DNA from: Nitrospirota bacterium
GTDB taxonomy: Bacteria; Nitrospirota; Nitrospiria; JACQBW01
DNA: 43,784 bases
Assembly (NCBI GenBank): GCA_016178585.1
Contig: JACOTA010000075.1
Location: 1-43,784, forward strand
Reading direction: 5' to 3'
Below are positions 33,277-41,036 of the stretch, in pieces. Numbering within the stretch: position 1 is the stretch's first letter; each line of letters begins with the position of its first letter. A program made the translations under genes and the position numbers. The notes beneath the pieces are model-generated. The model was given only the letters and a program-made list of their open reading frames with translations. It ran no database searches and was not told the origin of the DNA.

Positions 33277-35019
33277 TTAGAACTCCTTGTACTGCTGCGT
33301 AATTGGCATCCGTCTATCCTTCCCCAACGCGCGTTGGGTAATTTTGATGCCGGGAGGAGCCTGGCGCCTTTTATATTCGCTTCCCTCCACCATTTTCATA
33401 ATTTTTTCAACCGTTCCCCGGGAATAGCCCTGGGCGACTAATTCGTCCAGACTCTGATCTTCCTCCACATAACTTTTAATAATCCCGTCCAAAATGTCAT
33501 AGGGAGGAAGGGTGTCCTGATCCGTCTGGTTAAACTTAAGTTCCGCAGAAGGGGGCTTTTCAAAAATCCGTTGCGGAATCACTTCTTTCCCCTCCCGCAT
33601 ATTCCGGTAATCCGAAAGAGCATAAACCTCGGTTTTTAAAACATCCTTAATGACTGAGAAACCGCCAGCCATATCGCCATACAGGGTAGCATACCCAACA
33701 CTCATCTCGCTTTTATTGCCGGTGGTCAGAACAAGCCAGCCAAATTTATTGGAGAGACCCATGAGAAAATTTCCCCTGATTCTCGCCTGGATATTCTCTT
33801 CCGTTTTGTCTGGTTTTAACTCGCCCCACTCCTTTTTAAAAGTTTTCAAATAGATTTCGAATATTTCCGTTATGGGAAGGGTGATGAGATCGACCCCGGC
33901 GTTTTTGACCAGGGCAAGGACATCTTCTTTGCTTTCCTTTGAGGTAAAGGGAGACGGCATGAAGACGCCGGTAACGTTTTCCTTTCCTAACGCATCGACC
34001 GCAATCACGAGCGTTAATGCCGAATCAATCCCTCCGCTCAATCCGATGACCGCTCTTGAAAACCTGTTTTTGAAAACATAATCCCGGACGCCCGTGACCA
34101 AACCTTTATAAATTTCCTCAATGAGAGGAAGAGGCTGATAAAGGGAAGGCGAAATCTTTTTTTTCTTTTTTAACACGCCTGATTCCGAAACGACGACCGG
34201 CTGGGGCGTTAAAGCCGTCATTTCCCTAAATAGAAAACCTTTTCTTCTGCGTCGGGGATCATGGAGCCTTGATCGAAAAACCGGATCGATCAAAAGATCA
34301 TAAACCAGAGATTTCTCTTCGAAGGCGGGACCCCGCATCAGGATATCTCCCTTCTGATCTATGATGACGCTTTGACCGTCAAATACCAGTTCATCCTGTC
34401 CCCCGACGGAATTCACGTATGCAATGATGACATTGTTATCGACGGCCCGGGTAGCAAGCATTTTTTCACGGAATTGACCCTTTCCGGCATGGTAGGGGGA
34501 GGAACTGATATTAATAATTAATTCGGCATTCCCTTCGACCGATTGAATCGTTGTCGGACCATAGGGATACCAGATATCCTCACAGATATTCACCCCGATT
34601 AAAACCCCGTTGAAGACAAAAATCGGATAAGCGGACCCTGAGCGAAAATATCTCTCCTCGTCAAACACACCATAATTCGGAAGATATATTTTATGATAGA
34701 TCCCTTGAATTTTTCCGTTGTAGATAAACGCGGCCGCGTTATAAATATCGGCCCGTCGGTCAACAAACCCGACAATGACACCCATTCCGGTCGAAGCCTT
34801 AACCACATCGTTTAAGGCGGACTGATTTTCGGTAATAAAGGAGGGTTTTAACAGTAAATCTTCCGGAGGGTAACCTGTGATGGCCAATTCAGGAAACACA
34901 ATTAAATCGACTCCCAACCCTTTGGCCTTTTCGACCTCCTGGCAGATTTTCTTGGCGTTTCCTTTATTGTCCCCTACCGTCGCATTAAATTGCGAAAGGG
35001 CCAGCCGAAGCGATTTCAT
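33277..35019 (-). CDS. nadE: glutamine-dependent NAD+ synthase
   Basis: A 580-residue two-domain enzyme catalysing the last step of NAD+ biosynthesis (deamido-NAD + glutamine + ATP). The N-terminal nitrilase-type glutaminase (about 1-260) has Glu in VFPELAITGYPPEDLL, Lys in YHKIYLPNYGVFDE and the nucleophilic Cys in GVNICEDIWYP. The C-terminal ATP-pyrophosphatase synthetase domain has GLSGGIDSALTLVIAVDALG near 330 and TGNKSEMSVGYATLYGDMAGGFSVIKDV. The ending KRRQAPPGIKITQRALGKDRRMPI is usual. It has its own promoter (35044-35072) and precedes glnA by 80 bases, so the glutamine supplier and a glutamine user may share transcripts. Confidence 0.97.
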   Translation of the reverse strand: MKSLRLALSQFNATVGDNKGNAKKICQEVEKAKGLGVDLIVFPELAITGYPPEDLLLKPSFITENQSALNDVVKASTGMGVIVGFVDRRADIYNAAAFIYNGKIQGIYHKIYLPNYGVFDEERYFRSGSAYPIFVFNGVLIGVNICEDIWYPYGPTTIQSVEGNAELIINISSSPYHAGKGQFREKMLATRAVDNNVIIAYVNSVGGQDELVFDGQSVIIDQKGDILMRGPAFEEKSLVYDLLIDPVFRSRLHDPRRRRKGFLFREMTALTPQPVVVSESGVLKKKKKISPSLYQPLPLIEEIYKGLVTGVRDYVFKNRFSRAVIGLSGGIDSALTLVIAVDALGKENVTGVFMPSPFTSKESKEDVLALVKNAGVDLITLPITEIFEIYLKTFKKEWGELKPDKTEENIQARIRGNFLMGLSNKFGWLVLTTGNKSEMSVGYATLYGDMAGGFSVIKDVLKTEVYALSDYRNMREGKEVIPQRIFEKPPSAELKFNQTDQDTLPPYDILDGIIKSYVEEDQSLDELVAQGYSRGTVEKIMKMVEGSEYKRRQAPPGIKITQRALGKDRRMPITQQYKEF

Positions 35020-35043
35020 GATTTTCCCAGTTGAAAGTTTTTT

Positions 35044-35072
35044 ATCATGCCTAAAAAACTAAAAAGTGTCAA
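35044..35072 (-). promoter_or_regulatory. sigma-70 promoter of nadE
   Basis: TTGACA (35067-35072), a 17-base spacer and CATGAT (35044-35049) on the minus strand give +1 near 35037, 18 bases before the nadE ATG at 35019. Confidence 0.6.
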
Positions 35073-35164
35073 GACATATTTGTCCTGTTTTAAGAGGTTT
35101 CATGTTAGTACGACAAAATTGTATGCTTTTCGTTTTTTTTTTAATAAAAAAAGCTAGAAATTGC

Positions 35165-35653
35165 CTATTTGTGTTTGGTACGGCAGAGGCGGGGAAGTCT
35201 TTTAATGAGTTCCTGACCCACCCGGTTGAATTCGGCTTCGGGAAGTGTCCTTTGAACTCTCGGAAAAAGTTCTTTCTCTTCAAAACGGACATGGTGAGTG
35301 ACCAGGTCTGCGATACGGATTAGATTGGGTTTAGTTTCTTCTCCGATGGACGGCTGATTTTCAATGGTCTGAAACAACCTGGCCAGTTCCTTAAATTCAT
35401 GGTTAATGAGTTCCATTTCATTTATAAATTGATCCGAAAAGGAGTTCAAACAGCTAAAGAGGATCTCCCTTTCGGCACCCATATGTTCCTGAAAAACAGC
35501 GCCCCAGAATTCTTTTGTCTGTTCAACCAACGCCTCGATCGATGTCCGGTAAGAAGGATGGTCGGTCGTTAATGCCATTCTGACCCGATCTGCGTAGATC
35601 AACAAATCATGATGACTCCAGGAGAGGGGGTGGAGTCTCCGATCACGTTTCAT
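35165..35653 (-). CDS. hemerythrin-like (HHE) domain protein
   Basis: A 162-residue four-helix-bundle protein with the spaced ligands of HHE proteins: SHHD near residue 14, HMGAERE, NHEFKELA and HHVRFEEKELFP near 130. These can bind a di-iron centre that handles oxygen, nitric oxide or redox signals. No fused regulatory domain is present. The ATG is only 7 bases after repeat copy E and lacks a clear Shine-Dalgarno sequence, so translation may depend on the upstream MORN gene or on the repeat. The region after its stop (35073-35164) is AT-rich with no gene. Confidence 0.85.
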   Translation of the reverse strand: MKRDRRLHPLSWSHHDLLIYADRVRMALTTDHPSYRTSIEALVEQTKEFWGAVFQEHMGAEREILFSCLNSFSDQFINEMELINHEFKELARLFQTIENQPSIGEETKPNLIRIADLVTHHVRFEEKELFPRVQRTLPEAEFNRVGQELIKRLPRLCRTKHK

Positions 35654-35660
35654 TTATTTA

Positions 35661-35737
35661 TATTCAGGGACCTTCGCAAAATACGCTCAATGCCCCCGAA
35701 CCCCGCGTTCCGCACTGGCAGAGCCAGTTGCTTCACT
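35661..35737 (-). repeat. gene-junction repeat, copy E (MORN gene to hemerythrin gene)
   Basis: It begins AGTGAAGCAACTGGC and ends GAAGGTCCCTGAATA on the minus strand (77 bp). The TGA in AGTGAAGC serves as the stop codon of the MORN-repeat gene, and the hemerythrin ATG follows 7 bases after the end. Confidence 0.85.
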
Positions 35738-36116
35738 TATTTTTTCTTTCCGACAGCCCATCGCGATGACGCCAAATCTCCTGGATTTCACCGTTTTCAT
35801 CGTAAACCCGCGTCTCGCCATACTGTTTGCCTTCTTTAAATGATCCGTCTACCTTCAACATCCCGTTTTCAAAATATTCTTTAGCGCCCCCGTCCGGCTT
35901 TCCCTTCTGATAATGCCATTCTGATCTTATTTTTCCGTTTTCATGAAATTCCCGGACGATCCCTTCCCGTTTTCCATTGACATATGTCCATTCAGCTTTT
36001 ATTTTTCCATTTTCAAAATATTCAACGGTTTTTCCAGCCGGCCTCCCTTTTTCGTATAGCCGTACTGTTCGAAGTTTCCCGCATTCATAATAGCCTTTCG
36101 CAAGCCCTTCCAACAA
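35733..36116 (-). CDS. MORN/YwqK-type repeat protein, start unresolved
   Basis: A 127-residue frame from a TTG at 36116 made of about 23-24-residue repeats, each with a Y-F/Y-E-N-G-K-I-K pattern then W/Y and K-G: EYFENGKIKAEW, EFHENGKIRSEW, EYFENGMLKVDG, VYDENGEIQEIW. These are MORN-type or YwqK antitoxin-type beta-hairpin repeats; their partners are unknown. The repeats continue in frame upstream (36117-36254) without any ATG, GTG or TTG. The TTG start at 36116 is therefore inside a repeat and may not be real. The stop codon is supplied by repeat copy E. The protein has no signal peptide in the visible frame. Confidence 0.65.
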   Translation of the reverse strand: MLEGLAKGYYECGKLRTVRLYEKGRPAGKTVEYFENGKIKAEWTYVNGKREGIVREFHENGKIRSEWHYQKGKPDGGAKEYFENGMLKVDGSFKEGKQYGETRVYDENGEIQEIWRHRDGLSERKNK

Positions 36117-36254
36117 ACCGTTTTTATAATTCCATTCCGTCTTTACCGGACCGGTTTCATAACGGGTAATCGCTTTTCCTTCCTGCCTGGCGTCTTTCCA
36201 ACGGGTTTCCGACTTTAAAGCGCCACTGGCATAATATTCCTTTTTAACCGTTTT
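36117..36254 (-). other. in-frame upstream extension of the MORN repeats without a start codon
   Basis: 46 codons in the same frame as the MORN gene read KKEYYASGALKSETRW and TRYETGPVKTEWNYKNG, two further repeat units, back to a TGA at 36255-36257. None of these codons is a standard start. The frame overlaps the last 11 bases of mtnB, +1 relative to it. An ATG with an AAGGA Shine-Dalgarno sequence near 36233 is out of frame and stops after five codons. Confidence 0.6.
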
Positions 36255-36894
36255 TCACACCCTTCATCAATTGATTTTCTAAAACGGAATATTGGAATAA
36301 AAATTCGAAGGCTTCAACATTCCGTTTGGCTTCATGAAGGGTTTTTCCCCAGGCATAGAGCCCGTGGCCTTCAATCAGAATGCCCGGCACGGCTGGATCA
36401 ATTGATTTTGCCACTCCGGAAGCGAGTTCGGCTAAATCATGAAAATTGGGGACAATCGGAATTTTCACCCGGCAGTTTTCTTCCCATCGGCCGAGCCCCT
36501 TAATCATCTCCAGCCCTTCAATCAATACGCCTTTCCCCCGAAAATGTTTTGAAATAAACGTATTGTAAAGCGTGTGGACATGCAAAACAATCCCGGCAGT
36601 TCGTTTTTTATAAATTTCGGCATGAATCCCCGCCTCGACAGAGGGTTTACGGACGACCTTCGTCCCTGGTTTTTTTTTCAACTCTAACGACTCTCCCCAT
36701 TCATTCACCAAAATAAAATCATCGGGCAGATTGATTGACTTATCCCTGCCGCTCACCGAGATAAAAAACTGGAGAGGGCTTTCTTTAACTTTAAGAGAGA
36801 AATTTCCGCTGGTGGCCATCATCCAGCCCCGTGACGCAAAATCGGTTTTGACCCCGGCAAGGAGGCGGAGCTCTTTTTTATAATTTTTCATCAA
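36244..36894 (-). CDS. mtnB: methylthioribulose-1-phosphate dehydratase
   Basis: A 216-residue class II aldolase-fold enzyme. GWMMATSGNFSLK near 24-36, SGRDKS near 48, the Glu/His cluster SVEAGIHAEIYKK, the zinc histidines LHVHTLYN near 101, and the late EGHGLYAWGKTLHEAKRNVEAFEFL match MtnB rather than fuculose aldolases. It dehydrates 5-methylthioribulose-1-phosphate in methionine salvage. The ATG overlaps the mtnX stop by 4 bases. The order mtnW-mtnX-mtnB is the Bacillus-type pathway. The remaining pathway genes (mtnA, mtnD, mtnK or mtnP) are not in the window. Confidence 0.92.
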   Translation of the reverse strand: MMKNYKKELRLLAGVKTDFASRGWMMATSGNFSLKVKESPLQFFISVSGRDKSINLPDDFILVNEWGESLELKKKPGTKVVRKPSVEAGIHAEIYKKRTAGIVLHVHTLYNTFISKHFRGKGVLIEGLEMIKGLGRWEENCRVKIPIVPNFHDLAELASGVAKSIDPAVPGILIEGHGLYAWGKTLHEAKRNVEAFEFLFQYSVLENQLMKGVKNG

Positions 36895-37547
36895 CGTTTC
36901 AAAACTTCTTTTACGTCAAAAAAGTTTTTAAAAGAAAAGGCCTCGATCCCCTCGGCCCTGCATTGGTCTAACAAATAATCCCGCCCGATAACGGTTTCCG
37001 TGATCCTGGCCGCTCCTAAATCGGTTAAGCTGTCCCCGATTAAAACCCGGTTATAAACGGCAGGATCACAGGTTCTGACCAGGCTGACCTTACAGAAACC
37101 GCAATCCAGATGGCAATAAGAATCACAGGGATAGGTCCATTTTACCTGAAAATGAGAAGAGGTAAAATCAACTTCATTGCACAATATTTTATCCTTTGGG
37201 ACCCATTTTTCAATCAGTGGATAAACATAAAAATCGAGTCCCCCGCTGATGACTTTATATTCGATGGCTTCGGTTTGACAAAAATCAAGAAACTCCGGAA
37301 ATCCATCTCTTATTTTAATTTCATTTTTGACGAAGGAAATGACCCTGTTCTTTTCGCTGGAGGGGATCAAAGAGAACATCGCTCCGACACCCTTTCTGAC
37401 GCTGATTTGCCGGGAGAGCATCTGCTCCTTTAACGGAATCCACTCTTCCGGCCCAAACTGCTTCATGATGGCAATCATGACATCGATTTCGGTAATCGTG
37501 CCGTCAAAATCTAAAAAGACGAAAGGTTTTTTGGAAATCATGGCCAT
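36891..37547 (-). CDS. mtnX: 2-hydroxy-3-keto-5-methylthiopentenyl-1-phosphate phosphatase
   Basis: A 218-residue HAD-family phosphatase. The nucleophile motif FLDFDGTITEIDVM is at residues 11-24, a Ser motif is in YKVISGG, and the late acidic motif GDSLTDLGAA is near 170. A Cys-rich insert (CDSYCHLDCGFCK) is characteristic of MtnX. It removes phosphate from the enolised intermediate of methionine salvage, just after MtnW. It overlaps mtnW by 10 bases; an alternative ATG two codons later (37541) would give the classic ATGA overlap. The separate MtnW and MtnX proteins replace the fused enolase-phosphatase MtnC of other bacteria. Confidence 0.93.
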   Translation of the reverse strand: MAMISKKPFVFLDFDGTITEIDVMIAIMKQFGPEEWIPLKEQMLSRQISVRKGVGAMFSLIPSSEKNRVISFVKNEIKIRDGFPEFLDFCQTEAIEYKVISGGLDFYVYPLIEKWVPKDKILCNEVDFTSSHFQVKWTYPCDSYCHLDCGFCKVSLVRTCDPAVYNRVLIGDSLTDLGAARITETVIGRDYLLDQCRAEGIEAFSFKNFFDVKEVLKR

Positions 37548-38800
37548 TGGGCAAGGGCTTCCTTCAAGGGTATCGAACCACGGGCAACCTCGGCTAACTC
37601 TTTTCCCTCACATACCCCTTCTATGGCATCCAAAAAGGCACGGGCGCCTTGCCGGGTCCCGTTTGGATGATGATGCACCCCTCCTCCCGCATTGATGACC
37701 ATTTCTATTCCGAAATCTTTGATCATTTCCGGGACCAGCCCGGGATGAATCCCGGCTGAAGGAACAGGAAAAGACGAGCGATAGGCGCCTTTTTCGCGAA
37801 GTCTTTCCGCTATATCAAGAGCCTCCCCCCGGGGAAGAGAAACATTCCCATAAGGAGACGGAAATAAGGTTAAATCGGCGCCGGTCATCCGCATAAAGGT
37901 TCCAAGCAATAGGGATGAAGAGATGCCATGAAAAGGCGCCGGATAAATGGCGCCTGCGAGCGCAGGGTGCGCCACAAGAATGGCATCCAGCTCTGAGTCT
38001 GCCGCTAATTCATGAAACGCGTTCCAGCCGTAAGCCAGCACATTCACCAACAGCGCGTTCGCGCCCGCATCGACGAGTTGATGGGCTGTTTCCAAAAGAC
38101 GGGTGGAAGGCGCAGAAAGGTTCACCGCGTAAATCACCTGCCGCTTCTCCCTATGGGAAACCTGATCCATCACCTCCCGGCAATATTTAACCCGTTCAAT
38201 GCGTCCGGCCCCGTCAAAATAGATTTCATCGTCTTTGACCAGATCAATTCCTCCCGCCACCTGTTCAGAAAAGGAGTCTGCATATTCTTTGGGATTTAAT
38301 CCAAAGGCGCATTTAAAAATACTCATCAGCGGAGGCCGGTGAAAAACATTCAGCTTTTTTCGGATTCCTTCAATCCCATAGCGTGGGCCAGGAAATTCAG
38401 AGGCTGTTTCAGCCGGAAGAGAGAGATCAACCAGCTTTATTTCTCTATCCATAGAAAGCTTCCCGAACACCGCAACTAGAATTTCGCTTAATCTCGGAGG
38501 AAAATTAGAAATCGGATAAGCCACTTTAAGACGAACCACGGGACCGATCGAAAGGTCCAGGCGGTCGAAGCCCAGATACTCTCCCGCATACAAAGCCTGT
38601 CTGGCCTGCTGATCCGGAGCAATGCCGCTCCAGGATCCGATCGTCATTCCAAGGGCGATCCCTTTGCCCTTTTTATCCGGGTCGGAACAGGCTCTGGATG
38701 GGACCTGATAGGTTGCAACAACTTTCAAAATCGTCTTTTCACAATCCGTTTGTTGGATAATACCAATGTTGTAACCCCCCCCACCTCTTCTTTGTTTCAA
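37538..38800 (-). CDS. mtnW: 2,3-diketo-5-methylthiopentyl-1-phosphate enolase (RuBisCO-like, form IV)
   Basis: A 420-residue frame. RuBisCO-like features: LMSIFKCAFGLNP near 155 (the Lys corresponds to RuBisCO Lys175), GGIDLVKDDEIYFD near 183, and GGGVHHHPNGTRQGARAF near 385. KDDE with MSIFK follows Bacillus MtnW closely. It enolises diketomethylthiopentyl phosphate, the step before MtnX. Family similarity starts at KTILKVVATYQV (about residue 22). The first about 21 codons, from a TTG at 38800, are antisense to a decayed Uma2 gene and include an eight-G run. The native start and promoter seem to be lost; TTG codons further inside (near 38728) are alternatives. Expression is therefore uncertain. 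Confidence 0.85.
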   Translation of the reverse strand: MKQRRGGGGYNIGIIQQTDCEKTILKVVATYQVPSRACSDPDKKGKGIALGMTIGSWSGIAPDQQARQALYAGEYLGFDRLDLSIGPVVRLKVAYPISNFPPRLSEILVAVFGKLSMDREIKLVDLSLPAETASEFPGPRYGIEGIRKKLNVFHRPPLMSIFKCAFGLNPKEYADSFSEQVAGGIDLVKDDEIYFDGAGRIERVKYCREVMDQVSHREKRQVIYAVNLSAPSTRLLETAHQLVDAGANALLVNVLAYGWNAFHELAADSELDAILVAHPALAGAIYPAPFHGISSSLLLGTFMRMTGADLTLFPSPYGNVSLPRGEALDIAERLREKGAYRSSFPVPSAGIHPGLVPEMIKDFGIEMVINAGGGVHHHPNGTRQGARAFLDAIEGVCEGKELAEVARGSIPLKEALAQWP

Positions 38801-39092
38801 AGTCCCGCGCAGAAATTGTCACCAAACAAAATGTTCAGGGCGCGCCCTGATTTAGTCATTGAAATCTTTTCTCTTCAACGGCTTCTCGTGATCTTGGGAT
38901 TAAAAAAAGACTTTATGAAAAATATAGCGTCCAGAAATATTGGATTGTTGACCCGGATAAGCAAGCAATTGCTGTTTTTAGATTAACAAACGGATAGTTT
39001 TCTGAAATCCAAAAGTTGAAGATTAAAAAAGAGTTAACGTTCTCTCTATTTCCAGGTCTTAAAATCTCTTTGTCTTCAATCTTTGTCCTAGA
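38745..39092 (+). pseudogene. Uma2-family gene remnant 1
   Basis: It aligns with the 3' two-thirds of the intact Uma2 gene (41280-41620). Identical stretches include TTCTCGTGATCTTGGGATTA and ACTTTATGAAAAA, and the part from GTTTCAAAGT to TGTCACC is recognisable but weaker. It has frameshifts (an extra T in CGCGCCCTGA) and an in-frame TAG where the intact copy has AAG. Its left part overlaps the mtnW 5' end and its right end overlaps the stop of the nucleotidyltransferase gene. Confidence 0.8.
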
Positions 39093-39570
39093 ATGAGTCA
39101 GGTTCTTCCCGCAAGGTCTCCAGTTCAGCAATGACTTCCAGGTCCTTGGGCCGGCCAGCTGCGCGCTTAACCTGGATCAGCTGATCCAAACCGAGGCAAT
39201 AGCACTTAATCCCAAAAAGTGTGATATTAATGCTATTTGCAAGGAGCGTCTGATAGGTTCCTCCTCCCGTAATTTCACCAAATAGATCAAGACTTCCCAA
39301 AGATGTGGAAAGGGTAAAGTTAAGTCCTCGAAGGATTGTCTCTGCGTCCCAGCGAAAGGGAAGTCCCGGGGGCGCGCCTCGAAGATAAGGAGAAAGGGGT
39401 CTTAATGCCGAAACTAACCGCTCAATATTTTCAGGCGATCGAGAATAGACAATGTCAAGATCCACAGTAAGATGGGTAGATCCATGAGCCGTCGCAGCAG
39501 CTCCCCCTACGATGATGAACTCAACACCGTGACTTTGCAAGATTTTCAGTAAACCTTCAAAGTCGGTCAT
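39088..39570 (-). CDS. nucleotidyltransferase-fold protein (AbiEii-like toxin candidate)
   Basis: A 160-residue soluble protein. The nucleotidyltransferase signature VGGAAATAHGSTHLTVDLDIVYSR is near residues 21-44; GG plus the DLD pair give the metal-binding acidic residues. A late KRAAGRPKDL matches the conserved RxKD of DUF6036/AbiEii-like proteins. Such proteins often form the toxin part of phage-defence or toxin-antitoxin pairs. It overlaps the upstream 63-residue gene by 4 bases (ATGA). Its stop codon lies in the Uma2 remnant, so the final residues may be new. Toxin activity is inferred from family and context. Confidence 0.8.
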   Translation of the reverse strand: MTDFEGLLKILQSHGVEFIIVGGAAATAHGSTHLTVDLDIVYSRSPENIERLVSALRPLSPYLRGAPPGLPFRWDAETILRGLNFTLSTSLGSLDLFGEITGGGTYQTLLANSINITLFGIKCYCLGLDQLIQVKRAAGRPKDLEVIAELETLREEPDSF

Positions 39571-39758
39571 TTCAGAACATGCTTGGCTTGTCTTAATTCT
39601 TCGGCAAAACGTTGCAGGGCGATGAGCTTGCGGAAACGCTCCTCAACAGTGAGCTTCAAGTTTTCCCGAAGAAGAGTCCGGTCTACATCACGCTTATAGC
39701 ATTCGATCACCGGATCAGGCTGAATTACGGTTTTGTGGAATAATGGTTTGTCTGGCAT
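39567..39758 (-). CDS. small partner of the nucleotidyltransferase (antitoxin-like)
   Basis: A 63-residue, charged, mostly helical protein with DVDRTLLRENLKLTVEERFRKLIALQRFAEELRQAK. Small proteins with this R-x-L-L-R-E-N-L-x-L-T-x-E-E-R pattern commonly precede nucleotidyltransferase genes and are treated as antitoxins or adaptors. The last 4 bases overlap the ATG of the nucleotidyltransferase. No DNA-binding motif is obvious. No clear promoter was identified upstream. Confidence 0.72.
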   Translation of the reverse strand: MPDKPLFHKTVIQPDPVIECYKRDVDRTLLRENLKLTVEERFRKLIALQRFAEELRQAKHVLK

Positions 39759-39852
39759 GATTCATCTCTAATTTTTCTTTCATTCATCTGTTTTGAACAG
39801 ACTTTCTCAGAAATTTTGCAGGATTTGTTGGAGAACCTTGAGGACTATTATT

Positions 39853-40037
39853 CTAGTGTAGTAAATCCAACGCTTCTTTACATTTGGTTTGTCATTGCGA
39901 GGAACATTAGTGACGAAGCAATCCCCTGTTTATGTCCGTTAAAAAGCGAGATTGTTTCACTTCGTTCGCAATGACAATCTTTAACATGATATGCTGATTG
40001 GTTATAATGCAAAGAGATTTATGACTCACTACACTAG
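39853..40037. repeat. 185-bp composite palindromic element, second copy of the GTCATTGCGAG family
   Basis: The outer ends CTAGTGTAGT (39853-39862) and ACTACACTAG (40028-40037) are perfect inverted repeats, flanked by TTATTCTA-like sequences. Inside, GTCATTGCGAGG near 39893 and TTCGCAATGAC near 39966 share core and flanks (GAAGCAATC; GAGATTGTTTCACTTCG) with the element at 14452-14593. No gene is present between 39759 and the Uma2 remnant. Confidence 0.7.
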
Positions 40038-40069
40038 CATTAGAATAATCCTGTTTTTTAAAAAATGCA

Positions 40070-40217
40070 AATTGTTATTTTAGCTCGTCCGGATAAAGAA
40101 ACAGTTGCTGTTTTTATTTTAACAAGCGGAAAGTTTTCTGAAATCCAAAAGTTGAAGATTAAAAACGAGTTAACGTTCTCTCTATTTCCAGGTCTTAAAA
40201 TCTCTTTGTCTTCAATC
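40070..40217 (+). pseudogene. Uma2-family gene remnant 2 (3' end only)
   Basis: It aligns with the last about 130 bases of the intact Uma2 gene and even more closely with remnant 1 (shared AAGTTTTCTGAAATCCAAAA and TTAACGTTCTCTCTATTTCC). It runs directly into the 3' end of the broken VGIGTTSP gene, the same convergent arrangement as in the intact pair at 41620/41637. Confidence 0.75.
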
Positions 40218-41010
40218 TTATTGCAAACTTAATAAAACCAGGATTTCTCCGGCTCCCTCTTTCAAAGGTTCGAGGGCCTTTCCAATAAGGGTGCCGGGAC
40301 GATGAATCGGCATTCCCCCTAAATCCAAAGGTTCCGATTTCATGGCGATCCCTTCTTTATCGCTGGTCACCAATAAATCACCGACTTCGATGGGTTTTTT
40401 ACTGGCATCCACCTTAACTTTAACCCGACCTGTTGTCGCCACTTTGACTTTGCCTTTTCCGCTTTCTCCAAGCAACCGCTCCTAATGTTTTTTCTGTTCC
40501 ACCAAGATCTCCAGACCAATAGATAGGAATACCCGCTCCAGTGCCTGCTCCTGGATAATGCAGTTGCAATATAGCTGAAGAGTTTTCTAAACGCATGGTT
40601 CCATTCACGTCTAAGGTATAGTTAGGATTAGTCTTGCCAATACCGACATTACCGCCATTTAATGATAAGTTTCCACCGTTTGTTATGAGAGAAAGTGCAG
40701 ATGTACCTAGAACTGAAATGTTTAAACCACCGTTACCATTATCGAAAAAACCTTGACCGTTTCCTAAGTAAACTCCTGTTGGATAACCGGTCATCTGAAT
40801 TTCACCATTTATCGATAATTTCTTGGTCGGACTTGTTGTCCCGATACCCACATTGCCCGAATTGGAATTATAAATGTTACTTCCACTGGTAGCCCACTGG
40901 GCTTGGACGACTTCTATATAGAAACCATTGATAAATAATATTCCGATAAACAAACAGACTAATTTCCAGAAAACTTTTTTTCCATATGTATCTCTGATTT
41001 TACAGATCAT
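40218..41010 (-). pseudogene. broken VGIGTTSP-repeat exported protein gene
   Basis: The 5' part (40420-41010) encodes a signal peptide (ending VVQAQWA), GNVGIGTTSPTKKLSI and GNVGIGKTNPNYTLDV repeats. The 3' part (40218-40475) in another frame encodes the conserved C-terminal module starting LGESGKGKVKVATTG and ending LVLLSLQ. The two parts are joined near 40475-40482 by a deletion that shifts the frame, so a single protein is not made. The intact relative is at 41637-42818. GGGAGGAA before the ATG at 41010 is preserved. Internal module residues (VPASKKISAGTV-type region) are missing. Confidence 0.8.
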
Positions 41011-41036
41011 TACTATTCCTCCCGGCGAATTATTTT

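Noticed and set aside
35100-35164. A/T-only hairpin after the hemerythrin gene as terminator
   Set aside because: The possible stem consists nearly entirely of A-T pairs and has no stable GC part.
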